From NCBI GenBank assembly GCA_025786725.1, contig JAHLTZ010000028.1, forward strand, positions 62,001 through 126,000: 64,000 bases of DNA, read 5' to 3'. Both the position numbers and the translations under genes were made by a program. The DNA is from Syncephalis fuscata. Taxonomy: Eukaryota; Zoopagomycota; Zoopagomycetes; Zoopagales; Piptocephalidaceae. This document shows positions 27,973 to 37,671 of this stretch, piece after piece. Positions within the stretch are counted from its first letter, which is position 1. Every line of letters starts with the position of its first letter. The notes below the pieces were generated by a model, which worked only from the letters and a program-made list of their open reading frames with translations, was not told the origin of the DNA and did not search any database.

Positions 27973-28854
27973 TTTGAAAAGTAAAAGGTAGCGAAAATAC
28001 TGTGCTTTGCAAAGTAGATAAACTAGAGTATTGCTTGTTGTTGCTTGTTGTTGCTTGTGATGCAGATGTGTTGTTCAAGTTGATCGATCAGTTCTCTTTT
28101 ATACATTAGAAGCATTATAGCGACTTGTATACTGTTTATGAAAATACAGTATAATCGAAACACTGTCGGACGTATGTGATCCTCTGGTTAAATGACTCGG
28201 TCAAACAGTGGCTACTACGTAATCTAATACTGCAACATTCAAGGGGGGTGTTGGTATTATACTAACACATATTAGTTTAACAATAATGCTTTGGTTTTAC
28301 GCATGTAGAAGAAACTAGTCTAGTTGCGTGATAGCCTAGCACAAACCTTGTTGCGCTTCAGATCGACTTGTTTACTGTATGAGAAAGAGAGAGCATGGGA
28401 TGTTTTATCTACTCGTTCATTGTATGAAGCAATGGGAAGCAGTCGAATGAACTGTACCAGTCACATGGAACGGTTGCTGTTATTTGGCAATGGATCAAGT
28501 AATCAATTGAAATTATGTGTAATCAATTCAATTTAACAAGATACAACTTTTGAATAAACAAATAAAATTATTATTATTTGAAATGTAATAGAATATTTGT
28601 AGAGAATAAATGTGTGTTTATTATGAAGAAGCACAACACGCAAATAATCATTTATATGTAATTGTCAATACTTAGGTTTTGAACATGATACAAATTAAAA
28701 TGCCACTATGTTTTGTGATGCTATATTATGATGGATATATGACTCAGAAATGAACAAATAATATAATGCAAACGTTGGTTTATTATGCATCAAAACAATG
28801 CAATGCTAACTGAGGAATGCTAATAGATTCAATTATGGACGCGCTGAAGATGGT
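27973..28854. other. intergenic, promoter of the PVAP gene
   Basis: Has a TTGTTGCTTG-type tandem repeat at 28035-28058 in the leader and a TATA candidate at 28096-28103. A short plus-strand frame at 28324-28536 is not supported. Confidence 0.45.
28096..28103 (-). promoter_or_regulatory. TATA box candidate
   Basis: TATAAAAG on the minus strand, about 125 nt before the ATG of the PVAP gene at 27972. Confidence 0.45.
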
Positions 28855-29344
28855 CTAGAAAGCTAAGTGTCCAACAAATGCTGCGACACCGAGTGCAGCC
28901 ATTTCAGCAACACCACGGTTACCGAGATTCAATGAAGCTCCGCTGGTGGCGGTTGGAGTCGCGGTGGGCGTAGTCGTTTCAGTGGTAGTCACGACAACGG
29001 TGTTGGTCTGCTCTGGTGCCGGAGCAACTGGAGCAACTGGCGCCACTGGAACAACTGGAGCAACTGGCGCCACTGGAACAACTGGGGCAACTGGGGCTGG
29101 AGTAGCTGGAGTGAAAAGCACTTGAGTGTACGATGGCTGGCCACCATCACTACCAGTCGCATGATGGGCAACTATTTTAATTGTTTAAAGTCAGTAACAA
29201 GCAATACTAGCGTAATACCAGTTTAAACTTACATGCACGTTCGTCGTTGGCATGTGCATGTGGCATAAATCCGTCACGAGCAGTGACGCTGACAGCCATG
29301 ATGGCAACAGCGAGGAATAAAGCGGCACGTTGGAAAGAAACCAT
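28855..29344 (-). CDS. small PVAP-repeat surface protein
   Basis: 142 residues from exons 29344-29233 and 29171-28855. The signal peptide is FQRAALFLAVAIMAVSVTA. His-rich mature start (MPHAHAND, AHHATGS) could bind metal. Alternating PVAPVVPV repeats follow, then PAPEQTNTVVVTTTETTTPTATPT, nearly the same as in the gene at 27519, then a hydrophobic GPI-signal-like end (MAALGVAAFVGHLAF). The shared intron site, PAPEQT block and tail make it a clear paralogue of the neighbour. Confidence 0.82.
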
Positions 29345-29829
29345 ATTGAAAAGGCGGTTAAAATTACTCGAAATAATTGTCAAAGTATAATGGCAGTAAA
29401 AGATATTATGAGTGTGTTAAGTTGCAGAAGATCGTACACTTGCAATCAATGGCTTATATACACGCAAATAAGCATTAGAGACGGTTGCTCTAATTGTCTT
29501 GGAAAGAATGGAGTCTCTTACTGATACAAAACTAATAAATTAAACAGCGTGACTTTAATGAATAACAATTTGTTGAGCTTTACTCAATCATGGTAAATCT
29601 GGTGCCGATGTGTTTCTGAAAACCAATAGAGACTAGTGTGATCGATGTAACACATATTGACACACTGATTAGAGCAATCATAGGCAGTCTGCACCCAAAC
29701 TATTGACAAGGACATGGTAAAATAAGTGATACTGGAAAGTGCTAAACATAGAGGTACAATATGTATTTTATTAGACTATGAGCAAAGTTTGCTAATTAAG
29801 ACAACGCAAAGAATGTCTGTAACGTAAAG
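29345..29829. other. intergenic between surface-protein genes
   Basis: Promoter region of the gene at 28855-29344. Nothing else seen. Confidence 0.4.
29453..29460 (-). promoter_or_regulatory. TATA box candidate
   Basis: TATATAAG on the minus strand, about 110 nt before the ATG at 29344. Confidence 0.45.
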
Positions 29830-30255
29830 TCACCAGACCAGCGTGCCAACGGTCAGTATCAAGCATAATAAAATATTATTCGACACATTCATTGAATTTA
29901 CGCCGCTGTTTGAGACATTGGTCGGTGTTGGCGTAGCTGTTATAGTTAGAACAGTAGTTACTGTGACCGCATTGGGAGAAGACACACCAGGCGCAAGTGT
30001 TGGAGATGGCACACTCGGACTGCCTCCAGGAAAGCTTCCATTGACACCAGGAATTGGTGGTGGCCAGCCATTTTCCGTGCCTGGGATGGGTGGAGGCCAG
30101 TTTTGATCTGTACCTGGGATGATTGGTGGCCATCCACCTTCAGTGCCTGGAACACTAACTGTAGGCAAAGGTATATTTATTGTGGTGCGTGTTTCCTGGC
30201 CAAAGCTCATCGCAATAAGCGATGTTGCAATTATAACGCTACAATATTTCCACAT
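29830..30255 (-). CDS. Trp-Pro-repeat secreted surface protein
   Basis: 141 residues from a single exon. MWKYCSVIIATSLIAMSFG is a signal peptide; the upstream in-frame ATG at 30291 would lengthen it and is less likely. The mature part has three units of the type GTxxxWPPxIPG, then a Ser/Thr/Pro segment and an Asn-rich stretch with possible N-glycosylation (NVSNS, NVSNN). It ends in a hydrophobic GPI-signal-like tail (ILLCLILTVGTLVW). Same strand and general plan as its neighbours but a different repeat. Confidence 0.75.
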   Translation of the reverse strand: MWKYCSVIIATSLIAMSFGQETRTTINIPLPTVSVPGTEGGWPPIIPGTDQNWPPPIPGTENGWPPPIPGVNGSFPGGSPSVPSPTLAPGVSSPNAVTVTTVLTITATPTPTNVSNSGVNSMNVSNNILLCLILTVGTLVW

Positions 30256-30437
30256 TATTACAAAGTATAAAGAACAAAAATGAGAACACAATTACATTTT
30301 TTTGGTTGCATAATGGGCACATATAGCTTTTTGGCAATTACAATCAATTAGATTCATTACTGATTTATAGAACATCATTCGACAAAAACAAATTTTGAAA
30401 CAAAAACACACCCAACGGCAGTGAAACTTGAGCTGGC

Positions 30438-31355
30438 TTAAAGTGCTGCCAAGGAAGCTCCAAACAAAGCAACGAGACCGGCCATGGCCAATCCCAGTCC
30501 ACCCTGGCTAGCAGTAATTTGACGAATTGCAGCACTTGACGGTGTTGCTGTTGGTGTCTGAGTAACACTCACAACAGATGTTGAGGTAACTGTTGCTTGA
30601 TTCGTTGTTTGTTCGGGGGCTGGTGCAACGGGTGCAACGGGTGCAACGGGGACGACTGGCACCACAGGCACGACAGGTGTTGCTTCAGGGGCTGGTGCCA
30701 CGGGTGCGACCGGCGCTACAGGTGCAACCGGCGCTACAGGTACGACAGGTACGACAGGTACAATAGTTGCTTCTGGGGCTGTTGTTGATGTTGGTGGCGG
30801 GGCCGGGACATTAGTTGAGGATGGAGCGTACACAAGCTGATCAGGTGCATTGGCATCATTGCTAGGTGGCTTGTACACAACTTGATCTGGTGGAGGAGGA
30901 GCTCCAACGAGAATTGGCACAGTAGTGCCATCAGGACCGCCAATGACTACTGGCACGGTTGTGACAGGAGGCGAAGTTGAAGATGGAGCGGATGTAGCTT
31001 CTGGAGAGGGGGCTGGCGCAGCAGCGGGCGCAGGTGCTGGCGCAGACGAAGGCGCAGGAGCTGGAGCTGGCGCTGGCGCGGGTACTACAGCAGGCATTGG
31101 TGCCGGGCCTACAGGAATTCCACCCGACGGTTGATTAGGGACAACAACAATTTGATCAGGCGCTGAATTGGGACTGATCAAAACTGGGACTGTGTTGCCA
31201 GCTGCACGAACGTGCTGATTCTCCAAGTGTTCATGATTGCCTGTATTAAATCTGAACGAATGGTGATGATCATGAGCATTTACAGAAGATGCAATGGCTG
31301 TAGTAAGTAAGACGGCCGATACTACTAACAATGAAAGGTTTCGAGAGGAATGCAT
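30438..31355 (-). CDS. long PVAP-repeat surface protein
   Basis: 305 residues in one exon. Signal peptide ([22 protein letters not shown]) is followed by the His-rich HDHHHSF. The chain is a mosaic of low-complexity blocks: [18 protein letters not shown], units ending in [18 protein letters not shown] or PDQLVYAP, and two PVAPVAP blocks. [16 protein letters not shown] follows and the protein ends in a hydrophobic tail ([18 protein letters not shown]). The PDQxVY units repeat three times. Belongs with the PVAP/PAPEQT family by its C-terminal third. Wall or adhesin-like role inferred. Confidence 0.8.
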   Translation of the reverse strand: MHSSRNLSLLVVSAVLLTTAIASSVNAHDHHHSFRFNTGNHEHLENQHVRAAGNTVPVLISPNSAPDQIVVVPNQPSGGIPVGPAPMPAVVPAPAPAPAPAPSSAPAPAPAAAPAPSPEATSAPSSTSPPVTTVPVVIGGPDGTTVPILVGAPPPPDQVVYKPPSNDANAPDQLVYAPSSTNVPAPPPTSTTAPEATIVPVVPVVPVAPVAPVAPVAPVAPAPEATPVVPVVPVVPVAPVAPVAPAPEQTTNQATVTSTSVVSVTQTPTATPSSAAIRQITASQGGLGLAMAGLVALFGASLAAL

Positions 31356-32071
31356 GGTAGGATTACTAAAATTATTACGAAGCTAAACAACTATAGTTGA
31401 CTGCAATGGATACTATTTTTGGTAGAATAGTTATTAGAAATCTTGCAAACAACTCATACCATGAATATATACTTTATTTGCCGTATTATTAGCTCTATCT
31501 AATACAAATTAACTCAATAACTTGCAAAGATGAGCGGTAAAACAGCGTATCTTCATTAAGGGGTGAAACCATTCAATAATCATTTAATATGTGCAAAACA
31601 TATCCGCTAAAAGCAAAGCTTAGTTACAAAAATAATCAAATTAGCCAAGCTAATGGATGATCTTCAATTCCTTGACACCCATAAAAACTAGGTACTAATC
31701 TAAATTACATTCCTCTAATTAAAAATATATTAAAACACAAATTAGAGCAGTGAGCAATTTGTAATAGATTATAATGTATCAATGAAATAAAAGTATCAGC
31801 TATAAAACATATAAATGTTAGAAATCGTTATATCACAATTTCACAATCTTTATCTGTTTAGAAAAGCTATCCAGTTATATAGTTATTTTCTAAGCAAGTA
31901 GAAATAACAACTGGAATATAAATAAAATACCTATTTAAGGTACAAGAACGTGAGAAGATTACATAATTTGTATTACTGTATTTGACAATAAAATAACGAG
32001 AATGTGCGTTTATTGAACATTACTAAACAAGCTATACTTGTGCAAGTGTATAAGAATTCGCACATTAACGT
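31356..32071. other. intergenic, AT-rich
   Basis: A TATATA-like word near 31468 may serve the gene at 30438-31355. No gene recognised. Confidence 0.4.
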
Positions 32072-32445
32072 TTAGAATAGTGACGGATTAACCAAAGCTG
32101 CTGCATCAAGTGCGGGAATTTCGATAACACCATTTCCATGAAGACTAGATGCTCTACTAGTTGCCGTAAGTAAATATGTGCTTGAAAATTCTGAGGTTGT
32201 GATGGTGCTTGACTAGTAGTTTGTTCTGGAGCTACTATAATTACTGTGGGTACTAGTGCTGGTACATAAATGATTAATATATTTTGTGTGCAATAAAATG
32301 TTTAGTTATTATTTTAATTTGCCTGGGGCACCGGCCCATTAGGATTGACAAACTTGGTACTGGCTGAATCGTCGGCATCAACAGATGTAGTTACCACATA
32401 GATAGTGGCAACAATTAGCACAAAATAGTGACCAGCGGCGAGCAT
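32072..32445 (-). pseudogene. dead PVAP-family surface protein gene
   Basis: A relative of the gene at 56651. Exon 1 has a hydrophobic signal and FVNPNGP, matching AYVNPNGP there. The donor is GCAAAT where the relative has GTGAGT, and the acceptor AG has become AA in front of IYVPAL. The PVAP repeat is nearly gone (VPTVIIVAPEQTTSQ). A frameshift separates APEQT from the C-terminal part (SLHGNGVIEIPALDAAALV). Damaged splice sites plus the shift make it non-functional. Confidence 0.75.
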
Positions 32446-32929
32446 GATGATGCTACTAGTAAGCATTGAAGCTGTTAAAATTAAAGTATCGTTGCAATAA
32501 CGCGACTGTTACCACCATCAATTATCCAAAATATATAATGTACAGAATGTCCAAGTGCAACAGAAACCTCGCACTCTAGCCGAATAAACACAAGACAGTC
32601 CGGCGAGTAAAGCCTAGTCATGGTCGGACCTGTTTCATTGTTGCAAAACAGCGTGTAAAAGCAAATTTGTATGGCGCCAACGCCTGCAAGCTGATGCTAA
32701 CAGAGTACTGATTGACTGAAAAATAAGTTTCAGTTTGGCATATTTTACCTCTTTTTGCATTTTCAATTGAACTGCAGTTAAACGACATCGATTCTATAAT
32801 AAGTTTTAAAACAATACACTGCTTAACACATATTATGGCAAAATGGATTTTTATATTGTAAAAGCAAAGCTGTCCGACTGACACATATGAAAAGTAATTG
32901 GGTGTGCATCGCATTTTGAAAGGCTTGGC
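32446..32929. other. intergenic
   Basis: One short minus-strand frame (32618-32914) has no recognisable family and atypical composition. I do not call it a gene. Confidence 0.4.
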
Positions 32930-33502
32930 TTACACCAAAGCCATGAATGGAGTAAGCACAACAAGCGCAACGGCGCTGCCCCAAATGATCTTAGATTCAT
33001 AGGCTAACGAGGTACTAACACGTGTACCTTCCGAGACCGATGTATCCGTAGGTGATCCTGTGGATGAAGTGCTTGACAAAACAGTTTTTGACGATATGTT
33101 GGTAGATGTACCCGATGATGATCTAGAGGTGGTGCCGGAGGAAACTGTCGATCCGCTTACTCCAGTGCTGGATCCTATTTTACTAGGCGTAGTACCCACT
33201 TGGTTATCTGAACTGTCTGTCACAGATGGAAAAGGCCCGGCTTGCGCGACAGACATTTGTGGCGAGGCCATAACGACTGTAAGGACTCGGTTTGTACCAT
33301 CTTGAGCATTAGGTGTTTCTGCAAAGGCTGACGCTTTCTTATCGCCTTCATTACCTGCCGAAAAGGCAGAAGTGGGCCTAGAGCCAGCTGCTTGTGCTTG
33401 GGTGCCTCCTGCGTGTTGTTGTCCTGCGGTAGATTGTGCAACGGCCGTGGAGGCCAATGCAGCAATAGCAAGCAATACGGTGATTTTAAAGTTGGTGTTC
33501 AT
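32930..33502 (-). CDS. Ser/Thr-rich GPI-type surface protein
   Basis: 190 residues, one exon. Clean signal peptide (ITVLLAIAALASTAVAQ), a Gln/Ala/Gly-rich start, then an extended Ser/Thr/Gly region suited to O-mannosylation. The hydrophobic end (IIWGSAVALVVLTPFMALV) fits a GPI-attachment signal. It has no PVAP block, so it is a separate family within the cluster. Confidence 0.78.
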   Translation of the reverse strand: MNTNFKITVLLAIAALASTAVAQSTAGQQHAGGTQAQAAGSRPTSAFSAGNEGDKKASAFAETPNAQDGTNRVLTVVMASPQMSVAQAGPFPSVTDSSDNQVGTTPSKIGSSTGVSGSTVSSGTTSRSSSGTSTNISSKTVLSSTSSTGSPTDTSVSEGTRVSTSLAYESKIIWGSAVALVVLTPFMALV

Positions 33503-34252
33503 GATGGCGACGATAAAGTTACAACAAAATCACTTTTTTTCGCCTTACATGCGATGTCTTTATATTCCAGAAAAATGCATAACAAGCGTGCGTGGAACTT
33601 TATGCTTGTAATGTTTCGCCAGTTTTTACATGCAGGCAGTTTCGTATGACTGAAACCACAACATCTGCTCCGATTAATGCCAGTCTAAAACTGGCGGGAA
33701 TGAAAAACACAGTCATTATGTTGTAATGATGTAGATCGTCATGCAATCAGTGTAAAGTGCAATGTTATAGATGGTATATTAACTGTTATACAGTGCTTTT
33801 ATGGCTGTTCAGACATAATTAAAATAAGATCATCAGTAGTATGTACCATGATGTGGCATAATTGCTAATGTTTATAGCACAATGGTGGCCAATTAACTGC
33901 CATTGCTACAATATAGTACTAACTCAATTTCAAACAATAAATGGTAAACCATCTAATTGATTATAACAACTGTATTTTCATTACATTAATAATATGTTTA
34001 ATTGTATATGTTAATAAATTAGATGGGATTAAGCGGCAGCGGCAGCAGCAGCACGCTGAACTTAATTGTTTACCGCCATTAATAAGCTGTTATTAAAAAG
34101 TATTTATATTAATAAGGTCATTGATGTTAGTACATATCACACTATGCATTTAATATATGTATAAACTAGAACGATGCCGTATCTATATAATTTAAATTTA
34201 TTCTGTTAATTAGGCTTTCAATGAAACTACCTCATTTATTTGATCCATTTCC
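33503..34252. other. intergenic
   Basis: Holds a TATA candidate (TATAAAG, minus, 33558-33564) 56 nt before the ATG at 33502, and a GCGGCAGCGGCAGCAGCAGC trinucleotide stretch near 34032. No gene seen. Confidence 0.45.
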
Positions 34253-35328
34253 TTAGTCAATCAGTAAGCCATCAACATATTGGGCTGTCATTAAGTCTAG
34301 TTGGTTTTTGGAAAAGCCAGCCTCACTAAACACATGCTGGAAGTACAGTTTTATAATTCGATTATAGTCTTGCGTAATAAAAACCATAGCCTTCTTATCA
34401 ACTCCATGATTCATGTTATATGTATTGTCAAAGCAATCAATTAGAACTTGAGCATTGCTGTTGAATCTTACGCCTAATAGAGTGTTAGATTGTTAATAGA
34501 CATTTCATGGTCCTATAAGCTTACAATCGTGTTTCAGATTATAATACCATCCTAGACTCTTTGCGAATAGAATGGCTAATTTATAAAACTGTTAGTGTTG
34601 CACTTAATATTGTTTAAAGTACATACCATTTCTCAATTGATCAAGCATGTTTTTAAACACTTGACTGTTTTCTTGAGCCAGTTGCTTTATATCTAGTGCA
34701 TTAAACCGGTTGTTTGAGTACACATCTTCAACCATGTAACAGTAATGCCCTTGGTTTGCCTTATATCTAACAAGCAGGAGAAAGCTGATTGTGCAAAAGA
34801 TTGACTTGTTTTTTTGGTTGACATATCATACATAAACATTCTATAATAGGTTTGCATTAATAATGGCGATATATTTTTCTTAGCCATATAAATTACCTTA
34901 TAGAATAATAATCTCTTGTTTAAATGAGGCGTGCTCGGCTGCGCTTTAACTGTGCTTATAGTTTGATCTCCACGGCCACACATGACTTCAACATATGTGA
35001 CATTACGTGCATTTGGGCTAAAAATCTCTTCATAAGCCCAGAAAACTTGGTTATCGACGGAATCAATCATTCGCGTAATTTGTAAATTATTGTTTTTAAA
35101 TGCGCTGCTTTGCTCCATGCGATATCCATAAAAACAACCTATTATTTAGGCTATAATATAGTTGAATTAAAAATAGTGTAACCTACCTCACTCATTACCA
35201 ATAGGTCTGAATCTACTTATACTCTTATGTATCAATGTTGATTGTACCTCAACAGTGTTATGAATGATTGACGCAAGTAACAATATAGCTGCAAAAATAA
35301 CAGTCGTAAATGCGTTGTGAAAAATCAT
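34253..35328 (-). pseudogene. secreted kinase-like protein gene (copy B), frame broken
   Basis: Inverted paralogue of the gene at 26148-27288. Exon 1 (35328-35199) encodes a signal peptide (FTTVIFAAILLLASIIH). Exon 2 (35138-34897) encodes FYGYRMEQSSAF and DQTISTVKAQ, aligned with FYGYPVERNGAF and DQTIGTVRAQ of copy A. The frame entering the shared 3' half is off by one at a run of seven A (34809-34815, T on the plus strand). As read, the protein ends early at 34693. The downstream frame is otherwise intact and would end GLLID at 34253. Either a young pseudogene or a homopolymer error. The 5' half is clearly diverged from copy A. Confidence 0.65.
34265..34776 (-). repeat. inverted duplicated segment, right copy
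   Basis: Reverse complement of 26683-27195, including both introns. The edges are sharp: left of 34265 and right of 34776 the two loci share no extended match. Confidence 0.9.
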
Positions 35329-36396
35329 TACGATAACTTTTAAATCGTCTAAAAAAACACAGACTTACTTTAAGAAAAATTTGTAAAAAGTGATAAGTGT
35401 GGTTAATCTTAACAGTAGCGTTAGTTGGAAATGAAAAAAAATAAAATTTTGATTGAGTGTACGCGTCATTTTATAGCAAAATGTTTACTGCAGAATACTT
35501 TATATTTACGTTGATGTAACTAACGTGATAGCTATGCGCTAGATTTATTATAAAAAATATGTAAAACGACAATTGGTTTAATCGAGCAATTGCCATGTGT
35601 GTATATTGCCGGTATGGAGCAATACAAATACTGAATTTGAAATGCACATTTGTTTTAAGCCACCTTGCCATTATCATATTTATGATGTAATTATTCTTTG
35701 AATAGACTGTTATATGTCAAATACTTAATACTCATAAAAAATAAAGAATATACTACATTACTCGTAACGGCTTATTTGAATTGCAATAAGTAGTATATTC
35801 AAATGAGATGTTAGATTTAGACTATGGCCCAATCCATACAACGCGCCCTATTTACTAGCACGCTATATTTTTCTTGCATAATTTTAAATAGATGGTTTAT
35901 TCCATATTACATTTAGTTTTTTATTTTTGCTGTATTTTGAAACTTTGAATCACCAACTCGGTCACTTTTTCGCCATATTTATGGCCATTGTAAACAATGA
36001 AAACTACCTTCTTTTATCTATTGGTCTACGAATTAGTATATCAGGATTTGGCATCAAACAATGATGAGGACTGTTACACATAATATTTGTTTTTAATCGT
36101 TTCATAAAATTCATAAAATATTTACCATATCTTAAAGCTGAGCATGTGATTATGCTCAAATACAACTCAAACTGTCAAAAAAATACAATAATAATTAGCA
36201 TATTTTATTCATTTGTAACTATTATAATCAATAAATAAAATAGATAGACTCATATCTTATAACTATTAACATAATAACACTGATTGGTTGGTTAATCGGC
36301 ACATTAACACTTAAAATAATATCAAGTTTTGTAAAACTCCGTTTTTTATTCGATACATACTAACAAAAGAACAATACGGCTATGTCATAACGCTAC
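35329..36396. other. intergenic, AT-rich
   Basis: No coding block or repeat recognised. Confidence 0.45.
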
Positions 36397-37290
36397 TTAA
36401 AGAATACCCGTGGTAAATTGGACCAAAGTTATTATTATAACACCAGTTATCATATTTGTTGCAAAATTCAAATAATATGGTGCATTGGTTGTAGAGAAAG
36501 CAGCAGAATCCTTTGGACGTGTGTTGTTTTTAGTTGCGGTTATAATAGGGGTAACAACTTCAGGTTTTGAATTACTTGGTGTACTTGAGGCTGGAGATGT
36601 AGTATCTGGAGTATTTGAAGTATCTGGAGTTTTTGGAGTATCAGGAGTTTTTGGAGTGTCTGGAGTTTTTGGAGTATCTGGAGTTTTTGGAGTATCTGGA
36701 GTTTTTGGAGTATCTGGAGTTTTTGGAGTATCTGGAGTTTTTGGAGTATCTGGAGTTTTTGGAGTATCTGGGGTATTTGGAGTATCTGGAGTATTTGGAG
36801 TATTTGGAGTATTTGGAGTATTTGGAGTATTTGGAGTATTTGGAGTATTTGGAGTATTTGGAGTATTTGGAGTATTTGGAGTATCTGGTTTCGGAGTAGA
36901 AGGTGTAGAAGGTGTAGAGGGTGTAGAAGGTGTGGAAGATGTAGAAGGCGTAGAAGGCGTAGAAGGTCTAGAAGATGTAGAAGGCGACTTTGTACCTGGC
37001 GATGGAGTTATTGTACCTGTCGATGAACTTTGACTTGTAGAGGGGCCAGTCGATGAAGAATCTGATGCTGCTTTTGCTTGAACTTCGGATAATGGAAAGT
37101 TTAAGGATGGTGGAGGGATAGTTTGAACCGGTCCAGCGATGGTCTTGCTATTGGGCTTTGATGCAGGTGAAGGTCCCATTTCTAACGCGTTTTCATTGAG
37201 AAGCTCTTTTGGCACTCCTTGCCCACTAACGCTCGACAAACACGCAAAAGCGGTCAGAGTAGCAACTGTAAGTATGTGATGCATATGCAT
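36397..37290 (-). CDS. Thr-Pro-repeat mucin-like surface protein
   Basis: 297 residues, one exon. Signal peptide (HILTVATLTAFACLSSVSG) is followed by a Ser/Thr/Pro region. A long run of three-residue units then occurs: TPS units first, then about thirteen TPN, then alternating TPD and TPK. An NNTRP site could be N-glycosylated. The C-terminus is hydrophobic (MITGVIIITLVQFTTGIL) and fits a GPI signal or a single membrane anchor. Every third residue is Thr, so dense O-glycosylation is expected. A rod-like wall protein or adhesin stalk is inferred. Confidence 0.8.
   Translation of the reverse strand: MHMHHILTVATLTAFACLSSVSGQGVPKELLNENALEMGPSPASKPNSKTIAGPVQTIPPPSLNFPLSEVQAKAASDSSSTGPSTSQSSSTGTITPSPGTKSPSTSSRPSTPSTPSTSSTPSTPSTPSTPSTPKPDTPNTPNTPNTPNTPNTPNTPNTPNTPNTPNTPDTPNTPDTPKTPDTPKTPDTPKTPDTPKTPDTPKTPDTPKTPDTPKTPDTPKTPDTSNTPDTTSPASSTPSNSKPEVVTPIITATKNNTRPKDSAAFSTTNAPYYLNFATNMITGVIIITLVQFTTGIL
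36609..36975 (-). repeat. 9-bp and 18-bp coding minisatellites
   Basis: Three neighbouring arrays read on the plus strand: 18-bp GGAGTTTTTGGAGTATCT units, 9-bp GGAGTATTT units and 9-bp GTAGAAGGT-type units. They encode TPKTPD, TPN and TPS repeats. Units within an array are almost identical, so length variation by slippage or unequal exchange is likely. Confidence 0.9.
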
Positions 37291-37671
37291 TTTTCGTTAT
37301 TGCTACGAGATGGTAATGTATGCTAAGAAATGCTGTAGTTTGATCGTTGACGATGAAATCGGCAAAAGAAACGAGCTGAGAATGAAAGGAGCCGACAATT
37401 GCTATGCTTCGAAGTATCAAATAAGGAATGCTAAAATTGAATATGCAAAAATAAATCCAAATGCTAGAACGCAACGACGTTCTGTAGATGCTGTTAAAAA
37501 ACAATGAGTATAGACAATAAGAAGAGAAGCGAGGCTGATCTACATAAATCGAATTTAAATTATAATAATATGACGATTTATGAAAAAAGATTTTTTATTC
37601 ATTGGCTGAATGGATATTCTATTTTTAACTGGCCAATCATATCACGTGTAGCTTAGAAAAGGCCATTGCGG

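Noticed and set aside
29843-30106. Plus-strand frame opposite the Trp-Pro-repeat gene
   Set aside because: Mirror of the repeats; lacks signal peptide and splice logic.
36609-36975. CRISPR-like array
   Set aside because: Units are contiguous without spacers and are coding in a eukaryotic gene.
36485-37033. Long plus-strand open frames (GVSGVFGV- and EFLEYLEF-type) opposite the Thr-Pro gene
   Set aside because: They are by-products of the 9- and 18-bp repeat, which is open in several frames. Only the minus-strand frame has a signal peptide and hydrophobic tail.
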